Source of the DNA: Pseudomonadales bacterium
Lineage (GTDB): Bacteria > Pseudomonadota > Gammaproteobacteria > Pseudomonadales > Pseudohongiellaceae
NCBI GenBank assembly: GCA_022819645.1
Contig: JAJEGU010000057.1
Span: 1-50,646, forward strand
Reading direction: 5' to 3'
DNA length: 50,646 nucleotides
The position numbers and the translations under genes were made by a program. This document shows, piece after piece, positions 15,700 to 26,153 of this stretch; positions within the stretch are counted from its first letter, which is position 1; each line of letters starts with the position of its first letter. A model generated the notes under the pieces. It was not told where the DNA came from. It saw only the letters and a program-made list of their open reading frames with translations, and did no database searches.

Positions 15700-16088
15700 T
15701 GCTGTTCTCCGTTCGGCTCTGGATGGGGGAATGGGTTGGGGAGGTTGTTTAGGACGGTGACGGTCTGCACGCTAAGGTGGACGATGCGGCGGAACGCCGA
15801 GATGATGCCGGAGTCGCCGCTGTCAAAGTCCGACCGCGTGGCGGCCCATTCGGACCAAAGCCAGACTTTCGAGAATCGCTGCCGGTAGAGTGGGTCTTGC
15901 TGAAAAAACGTCCGCATCAGCCGCTCGAACAGGCGGCCTTTTTCGGCTTCGGTGTCGGCAATGGCGCGGATTTGATCCAAAACCCGCTGAAACCCGTCGA
16001 TCATGAGCTGATTCCGGTAAGCAATGTAACAATCATCGTCATGAGTCTGGTCTGGTTTAGCGATGCCCCGCATTTCGATGACCGGCAC
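15696..16088 (-). pseudogene. Remnant of a helicase/restriction enzyme N-terminus
   Basis: Up to 130 residues, overlapping the next gene's start by 4 bases. The block EKGRLFERLMRTFF, QDPLYRQRFSKVWLWSEWA and FDSGDSGI matches the N-terminal region of large DEAD/DEAH helicases of type ISP-like restriction systems, which normally continues GIDL and then a nuclease core. Here the homology stops after GI and an unrelated tail follows. It is therefore a truncated remnant, although still open and possibly translated. The true start may be the internal ATG at 16004. Confidence 0.6.
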
Positions 16089-16168
16089 TGTACACGGTTT
16101 TGCTCTTGCATGAGACGATCTCGATAGCCATCTGGAATTTCCCCGTTATCATGTGGCCAGTTTCATGA

Positions 16169-16435
<267 letters not shown>

Positions 16436-16453
16436 AGCCGGCGAGGCGGACAG

Positions 16454-16915
16454 ATGCGCTACTTCGACACCAGTTTTCTGGTGCCTCTCATACTTCCTGA
16501 AGTCACCAGCGATTCCGTTTACTCATGCTTTCGAAACTTTTCGACAGACGAACTGGCGGTAAGCGACTGGACTCGCGTCGAGATTGCCTCCCTGCTGGCT
16601 CGTGATGTTCGCATGGGCAGGCTCGACGCCGATTCGTCGCTGAAAGCCGCCAGTAGATTCGAGTCGATGATATTGGAATCCTTTACCATTCTGTTGCCAG
16701 ACCGGAAAGACTACAACCCGGCCCGGGAATGGCTTTGCAATTTCGAGGCCGGTTTGAAGTCAGACGACGCCTTGCATCTCGCCATCGCCGCAAACCGCAA
16801 AGCAACTGCAATCTTCAGTCTTGACAAGAGAATGGTCGCTTCCGGGAAATTGCCTGGCTTGCCGACAAGCGCTGGCGGGCTTTCGGGCTATGGCGATTCA
16901 TGCTGTCCCGGCTAA
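16454..16915 (+). CDS. PIN-domain toxin (VapC-like)
   Basis: 153 residues. D5 (RYFDTSFLVPL), E43-type acid in TRVEIASLLA, and D96/D97 (KSDDALHLAIA) with D114 (SLDKRM) form the PIN active site. It is the partner of the Phd-type antitoxin 18 bases upstream. Its last bases overlap the 3' end of the opposing hyuA-like gene by 4. Confidence 0.85.
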   Translation: MRYFDTSFLVPLILPEVTSDSVYSCFRNFSTDELAVSDWTRVEIASLLARDVRMGRLDADSSLKAASRFESMILESFTILLPDRKDYNPAREWLCNFEAGLKSDDALHLAIAANRKATAIFSLDKRMVASGKLPGLPTSAGGLSGYGDSCCPG

Positions 16916-18882
16916 TCGGCGAAATCCAGGAACAAATTGCCAAAATCGTCCTGATGGGCGCGCCAGGATGCGCCGACCCAGGTTGTCGAGGCGTACTCCG
17001 GCAGGGTGGCGGGGCCGGTGATGGTTTTGCCTGCGCCGAGTTGTCTGGCGAGTTCTGATTGCGCGCCGGTATCAGGCGTGGCGAGCGGCAGGTCGAAGCC
17101 GGCGCCGGAAAACCACGCCCGCAATCGCACGTTCACCGCCTCGGCGGGCGCTTCCAGCGCGTAGCCGTAGCGGCGGCGATGCAGTTGGTGGAATTGTGTC
17201 AGTGAGTCTTCCCAGCCCGTCCAGGGCAGGTTCAGCGTGTACGACTGCCCCGTGTAACGCAGGTCGACGCTGAATCGGGTTTGCATGGCGCTGGTGTCGA
17301 GCCCTTCCCCGGCAAATTCACTTTCCGCGAGTTCCAGCAATTGTGCGAGTTCCCGCTCGATCTGCGCTGTGGGGTCGCGTTCGGTGGAACGCTGCAAGCT
17401 GCGCGAGAATTGCCGGCCCTGGCTCGCCACCGCCATGCCGAGCGCCGACAGCACGCCGGCGTAAACCGGCGCCACAGCGCGGCGGATGCCCAGGGCTTCG
17501 GCCAGTGCGCAGACGTGCAGGCCGCCGGCGCCGCCGAAGCTGACGAGCAGGAACTCGCCCGGGTCGTGGCCGCGGTTGACCGAAATGCGGCGGATCGCTT
17601 CCACCATGTGTTCATTGGCGATGCGGATGATGCCATGGGCCGTGGCAGCCACGTCGAGCCCGATACTTTCCGCAAGGCGTCCCACAGCCTTGCGGGCGAG
17701 TTCGATATCGAGTTCCAGCCCTCCCGCGAGGGGGGATCCCGCGGGGAGCCTGCCAAGAAGCAGATTTGCGTCGGTGACTGTGGCCCTGATCCCGCCTTTG
17801 CCGTAGCACGCCGGGCCCGGGTCGGACCCGGCGGATTCCGGGCCCACCTGAAGCATGCCGCCGCTGTCCACCCAGGCAATCGAGCCGCCGCCGGCGCCGA
17901 TGGTATGCATGTCCACCATGGGCACTGAAACCGGAAAATCCCCAAGCCGGCCTTCGCTGGTGATGCTGATGGGTCCGTCCAGCAGGGCGACATCGGTGGA
18001 AGTGCCGCCCATGTCGAAACTGATCAGCCGCCGCTCGCCGAGCTGGCGCCCCAGATACTCCACCGCCGCCAGACCTCCCGCCGGGCCGGAAAGCAGCAGC
18101 TTCACCGCGGAGTCCGCCGCGCCTGCGGCGCTGATGGTTTCGCCGCTGGATTGCATGACCTGCAGCGAAGACCCTGCCGGCAGGTGATCGAGACCGTCTT
18201 GCAGGCGACGCAGATAGCCGCTTGCCACCGGCCCGAGAAAAGCATTGAGCCAGGTCGCCATGCCGCGTTCGTATTCCTTGTATTCCGGCAATATCCGGGA
18301 GGACCGGCAAACGAAAACATCCGGCAGCGCCGCCCGAATCGCGGCTTCGATAGCGGCTTCGTGGGCCGGGTCGAGAAAGGAAAACAGCAGGTTGATCGCC
18401 ACTGATTCCGGGGCCGCTCCGCGCAGGCTTTCCAGGAGAGCGCTGATGTCGTCCGCGGTGAGCGCTTCAATCGTGGAGCCGTCCGCGGCAACCCGCCCGC
18501 CGGTCTCGAAACAGAGTTCGGCGGGAACCGGCGGCGTTTGCGGCTCGCATTCAAGGGCGTACAACTCGGGCCGGGTCTGCCGCGCCAGGGTCAGCATGTC
18601 GCCAAAACCCCGGTTGGTGACAAAGGCCGTGCGGGCGCCTTTCCTTTGCAGCAGGGCATTGGTCGCCACGGTGCTGCCATGGACGAGTTGCAATGGTTGC
18701 TCGGCAAGGCCAAGCTCCGCCAGCCCCTTCAGCACCGCGCGCTCGGGGGCGTCGGGCGTGGAGGGAATCTTGTAAACCGACAGTTCGCTGGCGCCGCCGG
18801 CGGAGCTGCGCACGCAGAGGAAATCGGTAAAAGTGCCGCCCACGTCGATGCCGATTCGCAGGCTGGGGTTTGCCTTGGACAT
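16912..18882 (-). CDS. hyuA: Hydantoinase/oxoprolinase family protein (HyuA-type)
   Basis: 656 residues. [12 protein letters not shown] at 10-21 is the ATP-binding phosphate-1 motif. [29 protein letters not shown] and [12 protein letters not shown] are all diagnostic for HyuA/oxoprolinase N-terminal subunits. Such enzymes open hydantoin or oxoproline rings using ATP and usually need a HyuB partner. No hyuB is adjacent, so the partner must be elsewhere or this protein acts alone. It is divergent from mutM. Confidence 0.88.
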   Translation of the reverse strand: MSKANPSLRIGIDVGGTFTDFLCVRSSAGGASELSVYKIPSTPDAPERAVLKGLAELGLAEQPLQLVHGSTVATNALLQRKGARTAFVTNRGFGDMLTLARQTRPELYALECEPQTPPVPAELCFETGGRVAADGSTIEALTADDISALLESLRGAAPESVAINLLFSFLDPAHEAAIEAAIRAALPDVFVCRSSRILPEYKEYERGMATWLNAFLGPVASGYLRRLQDGLDHLPAGSSLQVMQSSGETISAAGAADSAVKLLLSGPAGGLAAVEYLGRQLGERRLISFDMGGTSTDVALLDGPISITSEGRLGDFPVSVPMVDMHTIGAGGGSIAWVDSGGMLQVGPESAGSDPGPACYGKGGIRATVTDANLLLGRLPAGSPLAGGLELDIELARKAVGRLAESIGLDVAATAHGIIRIANEHMVEAIRRISVNRGHDPGEFLLVSFGGAGGLHVCALAEALGIRRAVAPVYAGVLSALGMAVASQGRQFSRSLQRSTERDPTAQIERELAQLLELAESEFAGEGLDTSAMQTRFSVDLRYTGQSYTLNLPWTGWEDSLTQFHQLHRRRYGYALEAPAEAVNVRLRAWFSGAGFDLPLATPDTGAQSELARQLGAGKTITGPATLPEYASTTWVGASWRAHQDDFGNLFLDFAD

Positions 18883-18946
18883 GGGGCGGCATTATAACTG
18901 GGACACCCATTCGAGATGGGACACCTATAAGTCCCTGGAGCCCGGT

Positions 18947-19760
18947 TTGCCCGAATTACCCGAAGTCGAAACCACCCGCCGGGGCGTGTCGCCCCATGTA
19001 CTCCAGCGGAAAATCCTCCGGATCGTCGTGCGGGAGCCGCGCCTGCGCTGGCCGGTTCCCGAGTCCCTGGGGGAAGCGTTGCCGGGGCAGCGGTTCACTT
19101 CGGTGGGCAGGCGCGCCAAGTACTTGCTCTTCGAATGTTCCCGGGGGGTGCTGCTCGCGCATCTGGGTATGTCGGGCAGCCTGCGGATCGCGCCTGCTGA
19201 AGAGCCACCCGGCAAACACGCCCATGTGGACCTCGTATTCGACAACGGCAAGGTGCTGCGCTACACCGACCCGCGCCGCTTCGGCAGCCTGCTCTGGCAG
19301 CCGGCCGGGGCCGGCGAGCATCCCCTGCTGCGGGATTTGGGCCCGGAACCGCTGGGCGGGAATTTTGACGGCGAGTTGCTCTACCGCAAGAGCCGGGGCC
19401 GCAGAACCGCGGTAAAACCCTTCATCATGGATTCCCGCATCGTGGTGGGGGTGGGCAATATCTACGCCTGCGAAGCGCTGTTTCTTGCCGGCATCCACCC
19501 GGCACGGGCCTGCGGCAGGATTTCAGCCCCGCGCTACCGGCGGCTCGCCGGGGCGATCCGCGCCGTACTCGGCAAGGCCATCGGCGCCGGCGGCACCACC
19601 TTGCGCGATTTCAGCGGCGGCGAGGGCAGGCCGGGCTATTTCAGGCAGCAATTGCATGTGTACGGTCGCGGCGGCGAGGAATGCCCCCATTGCCGGGGCA
19701 GTTTGCGGGAGCGGCGCCTCGGCCAGCGCGCCACGGTGTTCTGCCCGGCTTGCCAGCGTT

Positions 19761-19762
<2 letters not shown>
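18947..19762 (+). CDS. mutM: Formamidopyrimidine-DNA glycosylase (Fpg/MutM)
   Basis: 271 residues from a TTG start, chosen because the mature enzyme must begin (M)PELPEVE with catalytic Pro2 and Glu3; GGAG lies 8 bases upstream. The frame is open further up, but that would bury the active Pro. It excises 8-oxoguanine and cuts the strand. [10 protein letters not shown] holds the conserved Lys-site region; the C-terminal zinc finger has C-P-H-C and C-P-A-C pairs. The stop codon lies at the edge of a fragment of the 163-bp element. Confidence 0.95.
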
Positions 19763-20288
<526 letters not shown>

Positions 20289-20326
20289 CTAGCCAATCGC
20301 CGAATCGCTAACAAACCGGCTGCCGG

Positions 20327-20908
20327 TCATTCGCGGCGGGCAAGGAAGTAGCGCACATCACCGGCTGTGGCGGTTTTCCAGATGCGCCAGTTGTCCGGCA
20401 GTTGCCGCCCGGTGATTTCGGCGTCGGCTTCGAGGTAGATCAGTGCGGGGCGGGCCAGCAGGGCACTTTGCTCGATGGCTTCGCAGGCCCTGGACAGCAG
20501 GCCGCCGGCGAAGGGCGGGTCAAGGAATACCAGGTCGATGCTGGCGGGCGCCTGCCGCGTCTGGCGCAGCCAGTCCCAGGCGGAGCTGTGGCGGATGTCC
20601 GCTTTTTCCGCCTGCAGCAGGCGGGCATTTTCCGCCAGCGCCCGGCAGGCGGCGGCATTGCGTTCGATGAGAATCGCCCGGGCGGCGCCCCGGGACAGGG
20701 CCTCGAATCCCAGGGCGCCGCTGCCGGCAAACAGGTCGAGACAGGTCTTGCCCCGAATCTCCTCGCGCAGCCAGTTGAAAAGGGTTTCCCTGACCCGGTT
20801 CGGCGTGGGGCGCAGGCCGTCGACTGCGGGAAAGCGCAATACGCGGCTGCGCCATTCGCCGCCGATGATGCGCGATGTGCCAATGCCGGATTTTCGCCGT
20901 GCTTTCAT
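20327..20908 (-). CDS. rsmD: 16S rRNA (guanine966-N2)-methyltransferase
   Basis: 193 residues starting at MKARRKSG; the frame is open far upstream but only into the ftsY promoter. LDLFAGSGALGFEALSRGA is the AdoMet-binding motif, and FLDPPF (D-P-P-F) is the catalytic N2-methylation motif of RsmD. It is divergent from ftsY, the arrangement usual in gammaproteobacteria. Confidence 0.94.
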   Translation of the reverse strand: MKARRKSGIGTSRIIGGEWRSRVLRFPAVDGLRPTPNRVRETLFNWLREEIRGKTCLDLFAGSGALGFEALSRGAARAILIERNAAACRALAENARLLQAEKADIRHSSAWDWLRQTRQAPASIDLVFLDPPFAGGLLSRACEAIEQSALLARPALIYLEADAEITGRQLPDNWRIWKTATAGDVRYFLARRE

Positions 20909-21000
20909 ATTTGTCGTTGCTTCAAGATCGCCTGACCCGTTTTGGTCGCCGGGCGGGGGTGGTGATAGCATAGCCCGGCGCCGAATTCGAGGAATCAGCC

Positions 21001-21969
21001 ATGGATGAAACCGCCGCCGCTTCCGGCCCGGGAACGCCGGCGCCGGGCCGTGGCGGATTGTTCTCGCGCCTGCGGCGGGGCCTGGGCAAGACGGGTTCGC
21101 GCCTGCGGGAAGGGCTTGCCTCGCTTGCCGGGGGCGCTGGCCGGATCGACGAGGCATTACTCGAGGAAGTCGAAACCCGGTTGCTGTCCGCCGACGTGGG
21201 TCTTGAGGCCACCGATGCGGTAATCGAGGGCCTGCGGAAAGAACTCGATCGCCGCCGGCTTGCCGACGGCGATGCCTTCATTGCCGCGCTCAAGGAGGAA
21301 CTCACCAACCTCCTGCTACCCTGCGAACAGGCGCTTTCCATCGGCGCTTCCGGGCGGCCTTTCGTCATTCTCATGGTGGGCGTCAATGGTGCCGGCAAGA
21401 CCACCACCATCGGCAAGCTGGCCCGGCGGCTGCAGGGCCAGGGGCATTCGGTAATGCTCGCCGCCGGCGACACCTTTCGCGCCGCCGCGGTGGAGCAATT
21501 GCAGGCCTGGGGCGAGCGCAACCGGGTTCCCGTGGTGGCCCAGGCCGCCGGCGCCGACAGCGCGGCGGTGATTTTCGACGCCTGGCAGTCCGCCAGGGCG
21601 AAAGGGGTCGATGTGCTGATCGCCGACACCGCGGGCCGCCTGCACACCAGCGACAATCTCATGCGCGAACTCGAGAAGATCGCGCGCGTGCTAGGCAAGC
21701 AGGACGCGGGCATCCCCGATGAAATCCTGCTCGTGCTCGACGCCACCACGGGCCAGAACGCGGTCAACCAGGCCGAACGCTTCCATGAGAACACCCCGCT
21801 CACCGGCATTGTGCTGACCAAGCTCGACGGAACCGCCCGGGGCGGCGTGGTGTTCGCCATCGCCAGAAAATTCGGCATACCCCTGCGCTTCATCGGCATC
21901 GGCGAGCGGGTGGAAGACCTGCGTCCATTCGCCGCCCGGGATTTCGTCGAGGCCCTGTTCAGCGAGTGA
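21001..21969 (+). CDS. ftsY: Signal recognition particle receptor FtsY
   Basis: 322 residues. The NG domains are complete: the N-domain helices at 30-110, then GVNGAGKTTTIGKLA (G1), GDTFRAAAVEQL (G2), DTAGRLHTS (G3), LTKLDGTARGG (G4) and GIGERVEDLRPF (G5). The acidic A-domain is almost absent, so this is a short form. It docks ribosome-SRP complexes at the membrane. ftsE and ftsX, which normally follow, are not here. Confidence 0.96.
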   Translation: MDETAAASGPGTPAPGRGGLFSRLRRGLGKTGSRLREGLASLAGGAGRIDEALLEEVETRLLSADVGLEATDAVIEGLRKELDRRRLADGDAFIAALKEELTNLLLPCEQALSIGASGRPFVILMVGVNGAGKTTTIGKLARRLQGQGHSVMLAAGDTFRAAAVEQLQAWGERNRVPVVAQAAGADSAAVIFDAWQSARAKGVDVLIADTAGRLHTSDNLMRELEKIARVLGKQDAGIPDEILLVLDATTGQNAVNQAERFHENTPLTGIVLTKLDGTARGGVVFAIARKFGIPLRFIGIGERVEDLRPFAARDFVEALFSE

Positions 21970-22040
21970 TTGGGCCGCGGAACTTGAAATCATCCGGATT
22001 GTCCATATATGACGTAATAACTGGCGATGGTTTTGCGTCA

Positions 22041-22213
22041 AAGAATTTCCAGCAATTCTCATTTTGGCGCTCCAACCTTCATGTCATTCTGCGCGAAGCA
22101 AAGCGTAGTCGCAGAATCTCTTGCAGTGGCCACACGATGAGATCCTGCGGCTGCGCGCAGGATGACTGATACGAGCGCGCCCATTGCCATAGTGAGAATT
22201 GCTGAAGAATTTC
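22041..22213. mobile_element. 155-bp MITE with 9-bp target-site duplication, copy 1
   Basis: The element itself is 22050-22204. The left end CAGCAATTCTCATTTTGGC and the right end (read in reverse) CAGCAATTCTCACTATGGC are 19-bp terminal inverted repeats matching at 17 positions. AAGAATTTC directly precedes and directly follows it (22041-22049 and 22205-22213). The core holds the GTCATTCTGCGCG palindrome. No coding capacity. It was inserted between ftsY and the rpoH promoter. Confidence 0.92.
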
Positions 22214-22221
22214 GCAAGGCC

Positions 22222-22250
22222 TTGACATTACTGCGTAAATCGCACAAGAT
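22222..22250 (+). promoter_or_regulatory. Candidate promoter of rpoH
   Basis: TTGACA at 22222-22227, 17-base spacer, CAAGAT at 22245-22250. The -35 is perfect and the -10 matches 3 of 6. It is 8 bases from the right target duplication of the MITE and leaves about 70 bases of leader before the start codon. Confidence 0.5.
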
Positions 22251-22323
22251 TCGGGCCGGTTTGCGAGGCGGCGAATTTAACGAAGCTGAAGCCAAAGCCG
22301 AAACAGTCGAGAACAACCAGAGT

Positions 22324-23193
22324 ATGAGCGCAAGCGCATCCACAGCATTGCAGACGGTCTGGCCGGTCAGCCCCGGAAGGGACTTGACCGCCTATATCGC
22401 CAGCGTGAACAATGTCGCGGTGCTGTCTCCCGAGCAGGAGAGCGAACTTGCCCGGGAGTATTTCTACGAGGACGACGTGGAAGCCGCGCGCCAGCTCGTG
22501 CTTGCCCATCTGCGCTTCGTGGTGCATATCGCCAGAACGTACTCCGGCTATGGCCTGTCCCAGGCGGACCTGATTCAGGAAGGCAATGTGGGCCTGATGA
22601 AGGCGGTCAAGCGCTTTGACCCGAATGTGGGGGTGCGGCTCGTGTCTTTCGCGGTGCACTGGATTCGCGCGGAAATGCACGAGTTCATCCTGCGCAACTG
22701 GCGCATCGTCAAGATTGCCACCACCAAGGCCCAGCGCAAGCTGTTCTTCAATCTGCGCTCCTCCAAGAAACAGCTCGGCTGGCTCAATAAGGAGGAAGCC
22801 CAGGCCCTTGCCGATGACCTTGGCGTCGACGCAAAAGTGGTCAGACAGATGGAAGGGCGCATGAGCGCCTATGACCGCTCCTTTGACGCCGACCCGGAAA
22901 ACTCCGACGACGATGACTATCGGGCGCCGGCGAATTATCTTGAGGACCAGGGCGCCGACCCGGCGATTCAGCTTGAAGAGTCGGAATGGGAGGAAGTCTC
23001 CGGCGCATCCCTGCGCCATGCCATCTCCCGGCTCGATGATCGCAGCCGCGACATTCTGCAAAAGCGCTGGTTCTTCGATGACGCCAAATCGACCCTGCAC
23101 GATCTTGCCGCGGAGTACGGCATTTCCGCCGAACGCGTACGGCAAATCGAGAAGGACGCCATGAACAGGATCAAGGCGCAGTTGTCCGCCTGA
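22324..23193 (+). CDS. rpoH: RNA polymerase sigma-32 factor (heat shock)
   Basis: 289 residues starting MSASASTALQ; the frame is open back into the MITE, but this ATG gives the family length. Region 2 is present (LAHLRFVVHIARTYSGYGL, DLIQEGNVGLMKAVKRFDP and the RLVSFAVHWIRAEMHE -10 recognition part). The RpoH box QRKLFFNLRSSKK is diagnostic. Region 4 ends with the helix-turn-helix AAEYGISAERVRQIEKDAM. It directs heat-shock transcription. Confidence 0.96.
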   Translation: MSASASTALQTVWPVSPGRDLTAYIASVNNVAVLSPEQESELAREYFYEDDVEAARQLVLAHLRFVVHIARTYSGYGLSQADLIQEGNVGLMKAVKRFDPNVGVRLVSFAVHWIRAEMHEFILRNWRIVKIATTKAQRKLFFNLRSSKKQLGWLNKEEAQALADDLGVDAKVVRQMEGRMSAYDRSFDADPENSDDDDYRAPANYLEDQGADPAIQLEESEWEEVSGASLRHAISRLDDRSRDILQKRWFFDDAKSTLHDLAAEYGISAERVRQIEKDAMNRIKAQLSA

Positions 23194-23254
23194 TCTCCCG
23201 CAACCCCATCAGTCGCGCCGGAAGGTCGGCTTACGGGACGGGCCGCACCGGAAT

Positions 23255-23626
23255 ATGAGCCATCTCCTGCTGCTATTCGCCGCCGGCAACGGATTTCTCG
23301 CTGTGGCTCTCGGCGCATTCGGCGCCCATGGGCTGCAGACGCGGCTCAGCGCGGAACTCATGGCCACCTTCCAGACTGCGGTGCAATACCATTTCTACCA
23401 TGCGCTGGCCCTGCTCGGCGTCGCCTTGCTCAGCCTGCAATTTCCCTCCGCCGCACTGCCCCGGGCGAGCGGCTACCTGTTCCTCGCGGGCATCGTGCTT
23501 TTCTCCGGCAGTCTCTACGTGCTGGCGCTCACCGGCATTCGCTGGCTCGGGGCGATCACTCCCGTCGGCGGGCTCGCCTTTCTCGCCGGATGGCTGTGTC
23601 TTGGCGTTTTCGCGCTGAACCGGTAA
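23255..23626 (+). CDS. DUF423 family membrane protein
   Basis: 123 residues with four transmembrane segments at about 1-20, 42-62, 70-91 and 97-118. The family's ALGAFGAHGL and TAVQYHFYHALALL motifs are present. Function unknown. It lies between rpoH and thiS, a placement known in Pseudomonas-like genomes. Confidence 0.88.
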   Translation: MSHLLLLFAAGNGFLAVALGAFGAHGLQTRLSAELMATFQTAVQYHFYHALALLGVALLSLQFPSAALPRASGYLFLAGIVLFSGSLYVLALTGIRWLGAITPVGGLAFLAGWLCLGVFALNR

Positions 23627-23651
23627 TCGTTCCGGGCATGAGTCGGCTGGT

Positions 23652-23852
23652 ATGGAACTGACCGTAAACGGCAAAACCCGGCAATTGGCGCCGCCGCTTT
23701 CCGTGGCGCAGCTTGTGGCCGAACTCGGCATGGCGGATCGCAGGATCGCGCTGGAGTTGAACGGCGAAATCCTGCCCCGGAGCGAATTCGGGCAAACCCT
23801 GCTCGCCGGCGGTGATACACTGGAAATCGTTCAGGCCATCGGAGGAGGCTGA
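23652..23852 (+). CDS. thiS: Thiamine biosynthesis sulfur carrier ThiS
   Basis: 66 residues of ubiquitin-like fold ending in the obligatory Gly-Gly (AIGGG). As a C-terminal thiocarboxylate it donates sulfur to the thiazole synthase encoded next. The N-terminal [12 protein letters not shown] is typical. 25 bases after the DUF423 gene; no TPP riboswitch is visible upstream. Confidence 0.93.
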   Translation: MELTVNGKTRQLAPPLSVAQLVAELGMADRRIALELNGEILPRSEFGQTLLAGGDTLEIVQAIGGG

Positions 23853-23862
23853 CATCAACATC

Positions 23863-24663
23863 ATGACCCGGGCTGCGGATGACCCCCTGCTGATCGCGGG
23901 GCGCAGCTACCAGTCCCGACTGATCATCGGCAGCGGCAAGTATCGCGATTTCGAGCAGAACCGCGCTGCGCTGGAAGTCAGCGGCGCGGAAATCCTCACC
24001 GTGGCCATTCGCCGTGTCAATCTCGGCCAGCAAAGCGGCGAACCGAGCCTGCTCGATGTCATTTCCCCCGAGCGCTACACGATTCTTCCCAATACCGCGG
24101 GTTGCTACAACGCCGGGGACGCGGTGCGCACCTGCAAGATGGCCCGGGAACTTCTCGATGGCCACAAGCTCGTCAAGCTCGAAGTGCTCGGCGACCGGAA
24201 AACCCTGTTTCCCAATGTCACCGAAACCCTCAAGGCGGCGCGCGCGCTGGTGGCGGACGGCTTTGACGTGATGGTCTACACCAGCGACGACCCGCTGGTG
24301 GCGAAGGAGCTTGAGGAAATCGGCTGTGTTTCGGTGATGCCGCTTGGCGCGCCCATCGGTTCGGGGCTCGGCATCCGCAATCCCTACAATATCCGCATGA
24401 TTCTGGAGAACGCCACCACGCCGATCATCGTCGACGCCGGCGTGGGAACCGCCTCCGACGCCAGCATCGCCATGGAACTCGGCTGTGCGGGCGTGCTGAT
24501 GAATACCGCCATCGCCGAAGCCAGGGATCCGTTACTCATGGCGGCGGCAATGAACAAGGCGGTGGCGGCGGGCCGGGAAGCCTTTCTTGCCGGCCGCATG
24601 CCGCGCAGGCTGTACGCCAGCGCCTCATCGCCGGAAACCGGAACCTTCTTTCCGCCTCTGTGA
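23863..24663 (+). CDS. thiG: Thiazole synthase ThiG
   Basis: 266 residues from ATG 23863. GGAGGAGG lies 14 bases upstream, longer than usual. The TIM barrel makes thiazole phosphate from DXP, dehydroglycine and ThiS thiocarboxylate. VKLEVLGD holds the Schiff-base lysine, and [15 protein letters not shown] and [11 protein letters not shown] are phosphate-binding loops. The stop overlaps the trmB start (GTGA). Confidence 0.94.
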   Translation: MTRAADDPLLIAGRSYQSRLIIGSGKYRDFEQNRAALEVSGAEILTVAIRRVNLGQQSGEPSLLDVISPERYTILPNTAGCYNAGDAVRTCKMARELLDGHKLVKLEVLGDRKTLFPNVTETLKAARALVADGFDVMVYTSDDPLVAKELEEIGCVSVMPLGAPIGSGLGIRNPYNIRMILENATTPIIVDAGVGTASDASIAMELGCAGVLMNTAIAEARDPLLMAAAMNKAVAAGREAFLAGRMPRRLYASASSPETGTFFPPL

Positions 24664-25355
24664 GCGCGCCCGATTCCATGCCGGCAACCCGACCGGTTCG
24701 CAGTTACGTGATTCGCTCCGGACGAATCACCGGCGGCCAGCGCCGGGCGCTGGAGCGGCACTCCGAAAAGTATGTGGTCCGCTTTGAGCCCGGCCCCCTG
24801 GCAATCGAGCGGCTGTTCCCGAGCGAACAGCCGTTGACCGTGGAGATCGGCTTCGGTTCCGGCGAATCCCTGCTGCAAATGGCCCGGGAGCAGCCAGGGA
24901 CCAATTTCCTCGGAATCGACGTCTACCAGCCCGGCGCGGGGCGGGTTCTCCAGGGCATTGTGGAGCACGGCCTGGGCAATATCCGGCTCATCTGCCATGA
25001 CGCGGTGGAAGTGTTCCGCGACAATCTTGCCGAAGAATCTATCGACCGCGTGCTCATCCTGTTCCCCGACCCCTGGCCGCGCAAGCGCCACCACAAGCGC
25101 CGCCTGGTGCGGGACGGATTCATGCAACTCGTGCTCAGCCGGCTGAAACCCGGCGGGGAAGTCCACCTCGCCACCGACTGGCCACCCTATCTCGAATCGA
25201 TGATGGCGGTCATGGACGCGATTCCGGGATTCCGCAATCGTTTCGGCGAAGGCTGCTGGGAAGACCCGGCAAGACCCATTACGCGCTTTGAACTGCGCGG
25301 CAGACGGCTCGGGCACGAGGTGCGGGATTTGCTGTACTGCAAGGCGCCCTCATGA
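24660..25355 (+). CDS. trmB: tRNA (guanine46-N7)-methyltransferase
   Basis: 231 residues, GTG start overlapping thiG by 4 bases. [15 protein letters not shown] is the AdoMet site. [17 protein letters not shown] is the diagnostic TrmB motif, and [12 protein letters not shown] the late motif. It makes m7G46 in tRNA. The stop overlaps the next start (ATGA). Confidence 0.95.
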   Translation: MSAPDSMPATRPVRSYVIRSGRITGGQRRALERHSEKYVVRFEPGPLAIERLFPSEQPLTVEIGFGSGESLLQMAREQPGTNFLGIDVYQPGAGRVLQGIVEHGLGNIRLICHDAVEVFRDNLAEESIDRVLILFPDPWPRKRHHKRRLVRDGFMQLVLSRLKPGGEVHLATDWPPYLESMMAVMDAIPGFRNRFGEGCWEDPARPITRFELRGRRLGHEVRDLLYCKAPS

Positions 25356-26092
25356 CGCAGCCGCCGAGAGACCGGCTTTATGCCGGCAACATGCTGCCCG
25401 GCGACTTCGTCTTCGACGAAAAGGTGGCCGCGGTCTTCGATGACATGATCCACCGTTCGGTGCCCGGCTACACCACCATCATCGCCATGAGCGCTTCCCT
25501 GGCGGAGAAGCATTATCAGCCGGGAACGCGCATTTACGATCTCGGTTGCAGCCTGGGCGCCGCGAGTCTCGCCATTGCCCGGCGCATGGCAAGCCGGCCC
25601 TGCGAAATCGTCGCCGTGGACAACTCCCGGCCCATGCTCGATGCCCTCGAAGCGCGTCTCCCCAGTCTCGGCGGCGGCCCGGTGCGATGCCGCCATGAAG
25701 ATATTCGCGAATGCGAAATCGCCGGGGCTTCGGTGGTGATCCTCAACTTCACCCTGCAGTTCATCGATCCCGTGGACCGGGAGCCATTGCTGCGCCGCAT
25801 ATTTCAGGGCATGACGGATGGCGGCGTGCTGATCCTGTCGGAAAAGATCCTGGTGGATGATCCGCGGCTCGATGCGCTGTACATCGACATGTATCACGAA
25901 TTCAAGCGGGACATGGGCTACAGCGAGCTGGAAATCAGCCGCAAGCGCGCGGCGCTGGAAAAAGTGCTGCTGCCGGAAAGTCTCAGCGCGCACAGAGCCC
26001 GGCTGGCGAGGGCGGGATTTGCCCCGGTGGAGCCTTGGTTCCAGTGCTTCAATTTCGCATCCCTGGTGGCGTTCAAGCCGGATTCTCGATGA
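25352..26092 (+). CDS. cmoA: Carboxy-SAM synthase CmoA
   Basis: 246 residues. IYDLGCSLGAASLAIAR is the nucleotide-binding motif of CmoA, VDNSRPML the second one, and NFTLQFIDP the third. It makes carboxy-S-adenosylmethionine from SAM and prephenate, used by CmoB. Overlaps trmB by 4 bases and is followed by cmoB after a repeat core. Confidence 0.95.
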   Translation: MTQPPRDRLYAGNMLPGDFVFDEKVAAVFDDMIHRSVPGYTTIIAMSASLAEKHYQPGTRIYDLGCSLGAASLAIARRMASRPCEIVAVDNSRPMLDALEARLPSLGGGPVRCRHEDIRECEIAGASVVILNFTLQFIDPVDREPLLRRIFQGMTDGGVLILSEKILVDDPRLDALYIDMYHEFKRDMGYSELEISRKRAALEKVLLPESLSAHRARLARAGFAPVEPWFQCFNFASLVAFKPDSR

Positions 26093-26103
26093 ACGCCACT
26101 GCC

Positions 26104-26146
26104 GTCATTCCGCGCGGAGCGCAGCGCAGTCGCAGAATCTCTTTGG
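26104..26146 (+). repeat. REP-like core between cmoA and cmoB
   Basis: GTCATTCCGCGCGGAGCGCA and GTCGCAGAATCTC, the internal core of the MITE family without its ends. The cmoB ribosome binding site begins directly after it. Confidence 0.7.
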
Positions 26147-26153
26147 AGATTCC

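Noticed and set aside
15696..16088. An intact restriction-modification gene
   Set aside because: Homology ends before the nuclease and helicase motifs; only an N-terminal piece remains.
23600..23652. A TPP riboswitch before thiS
   Set aside because: Only 25 bases separate thiS from the DUF423 gene and the conserved THI-box sequence is not visible there or upstream.
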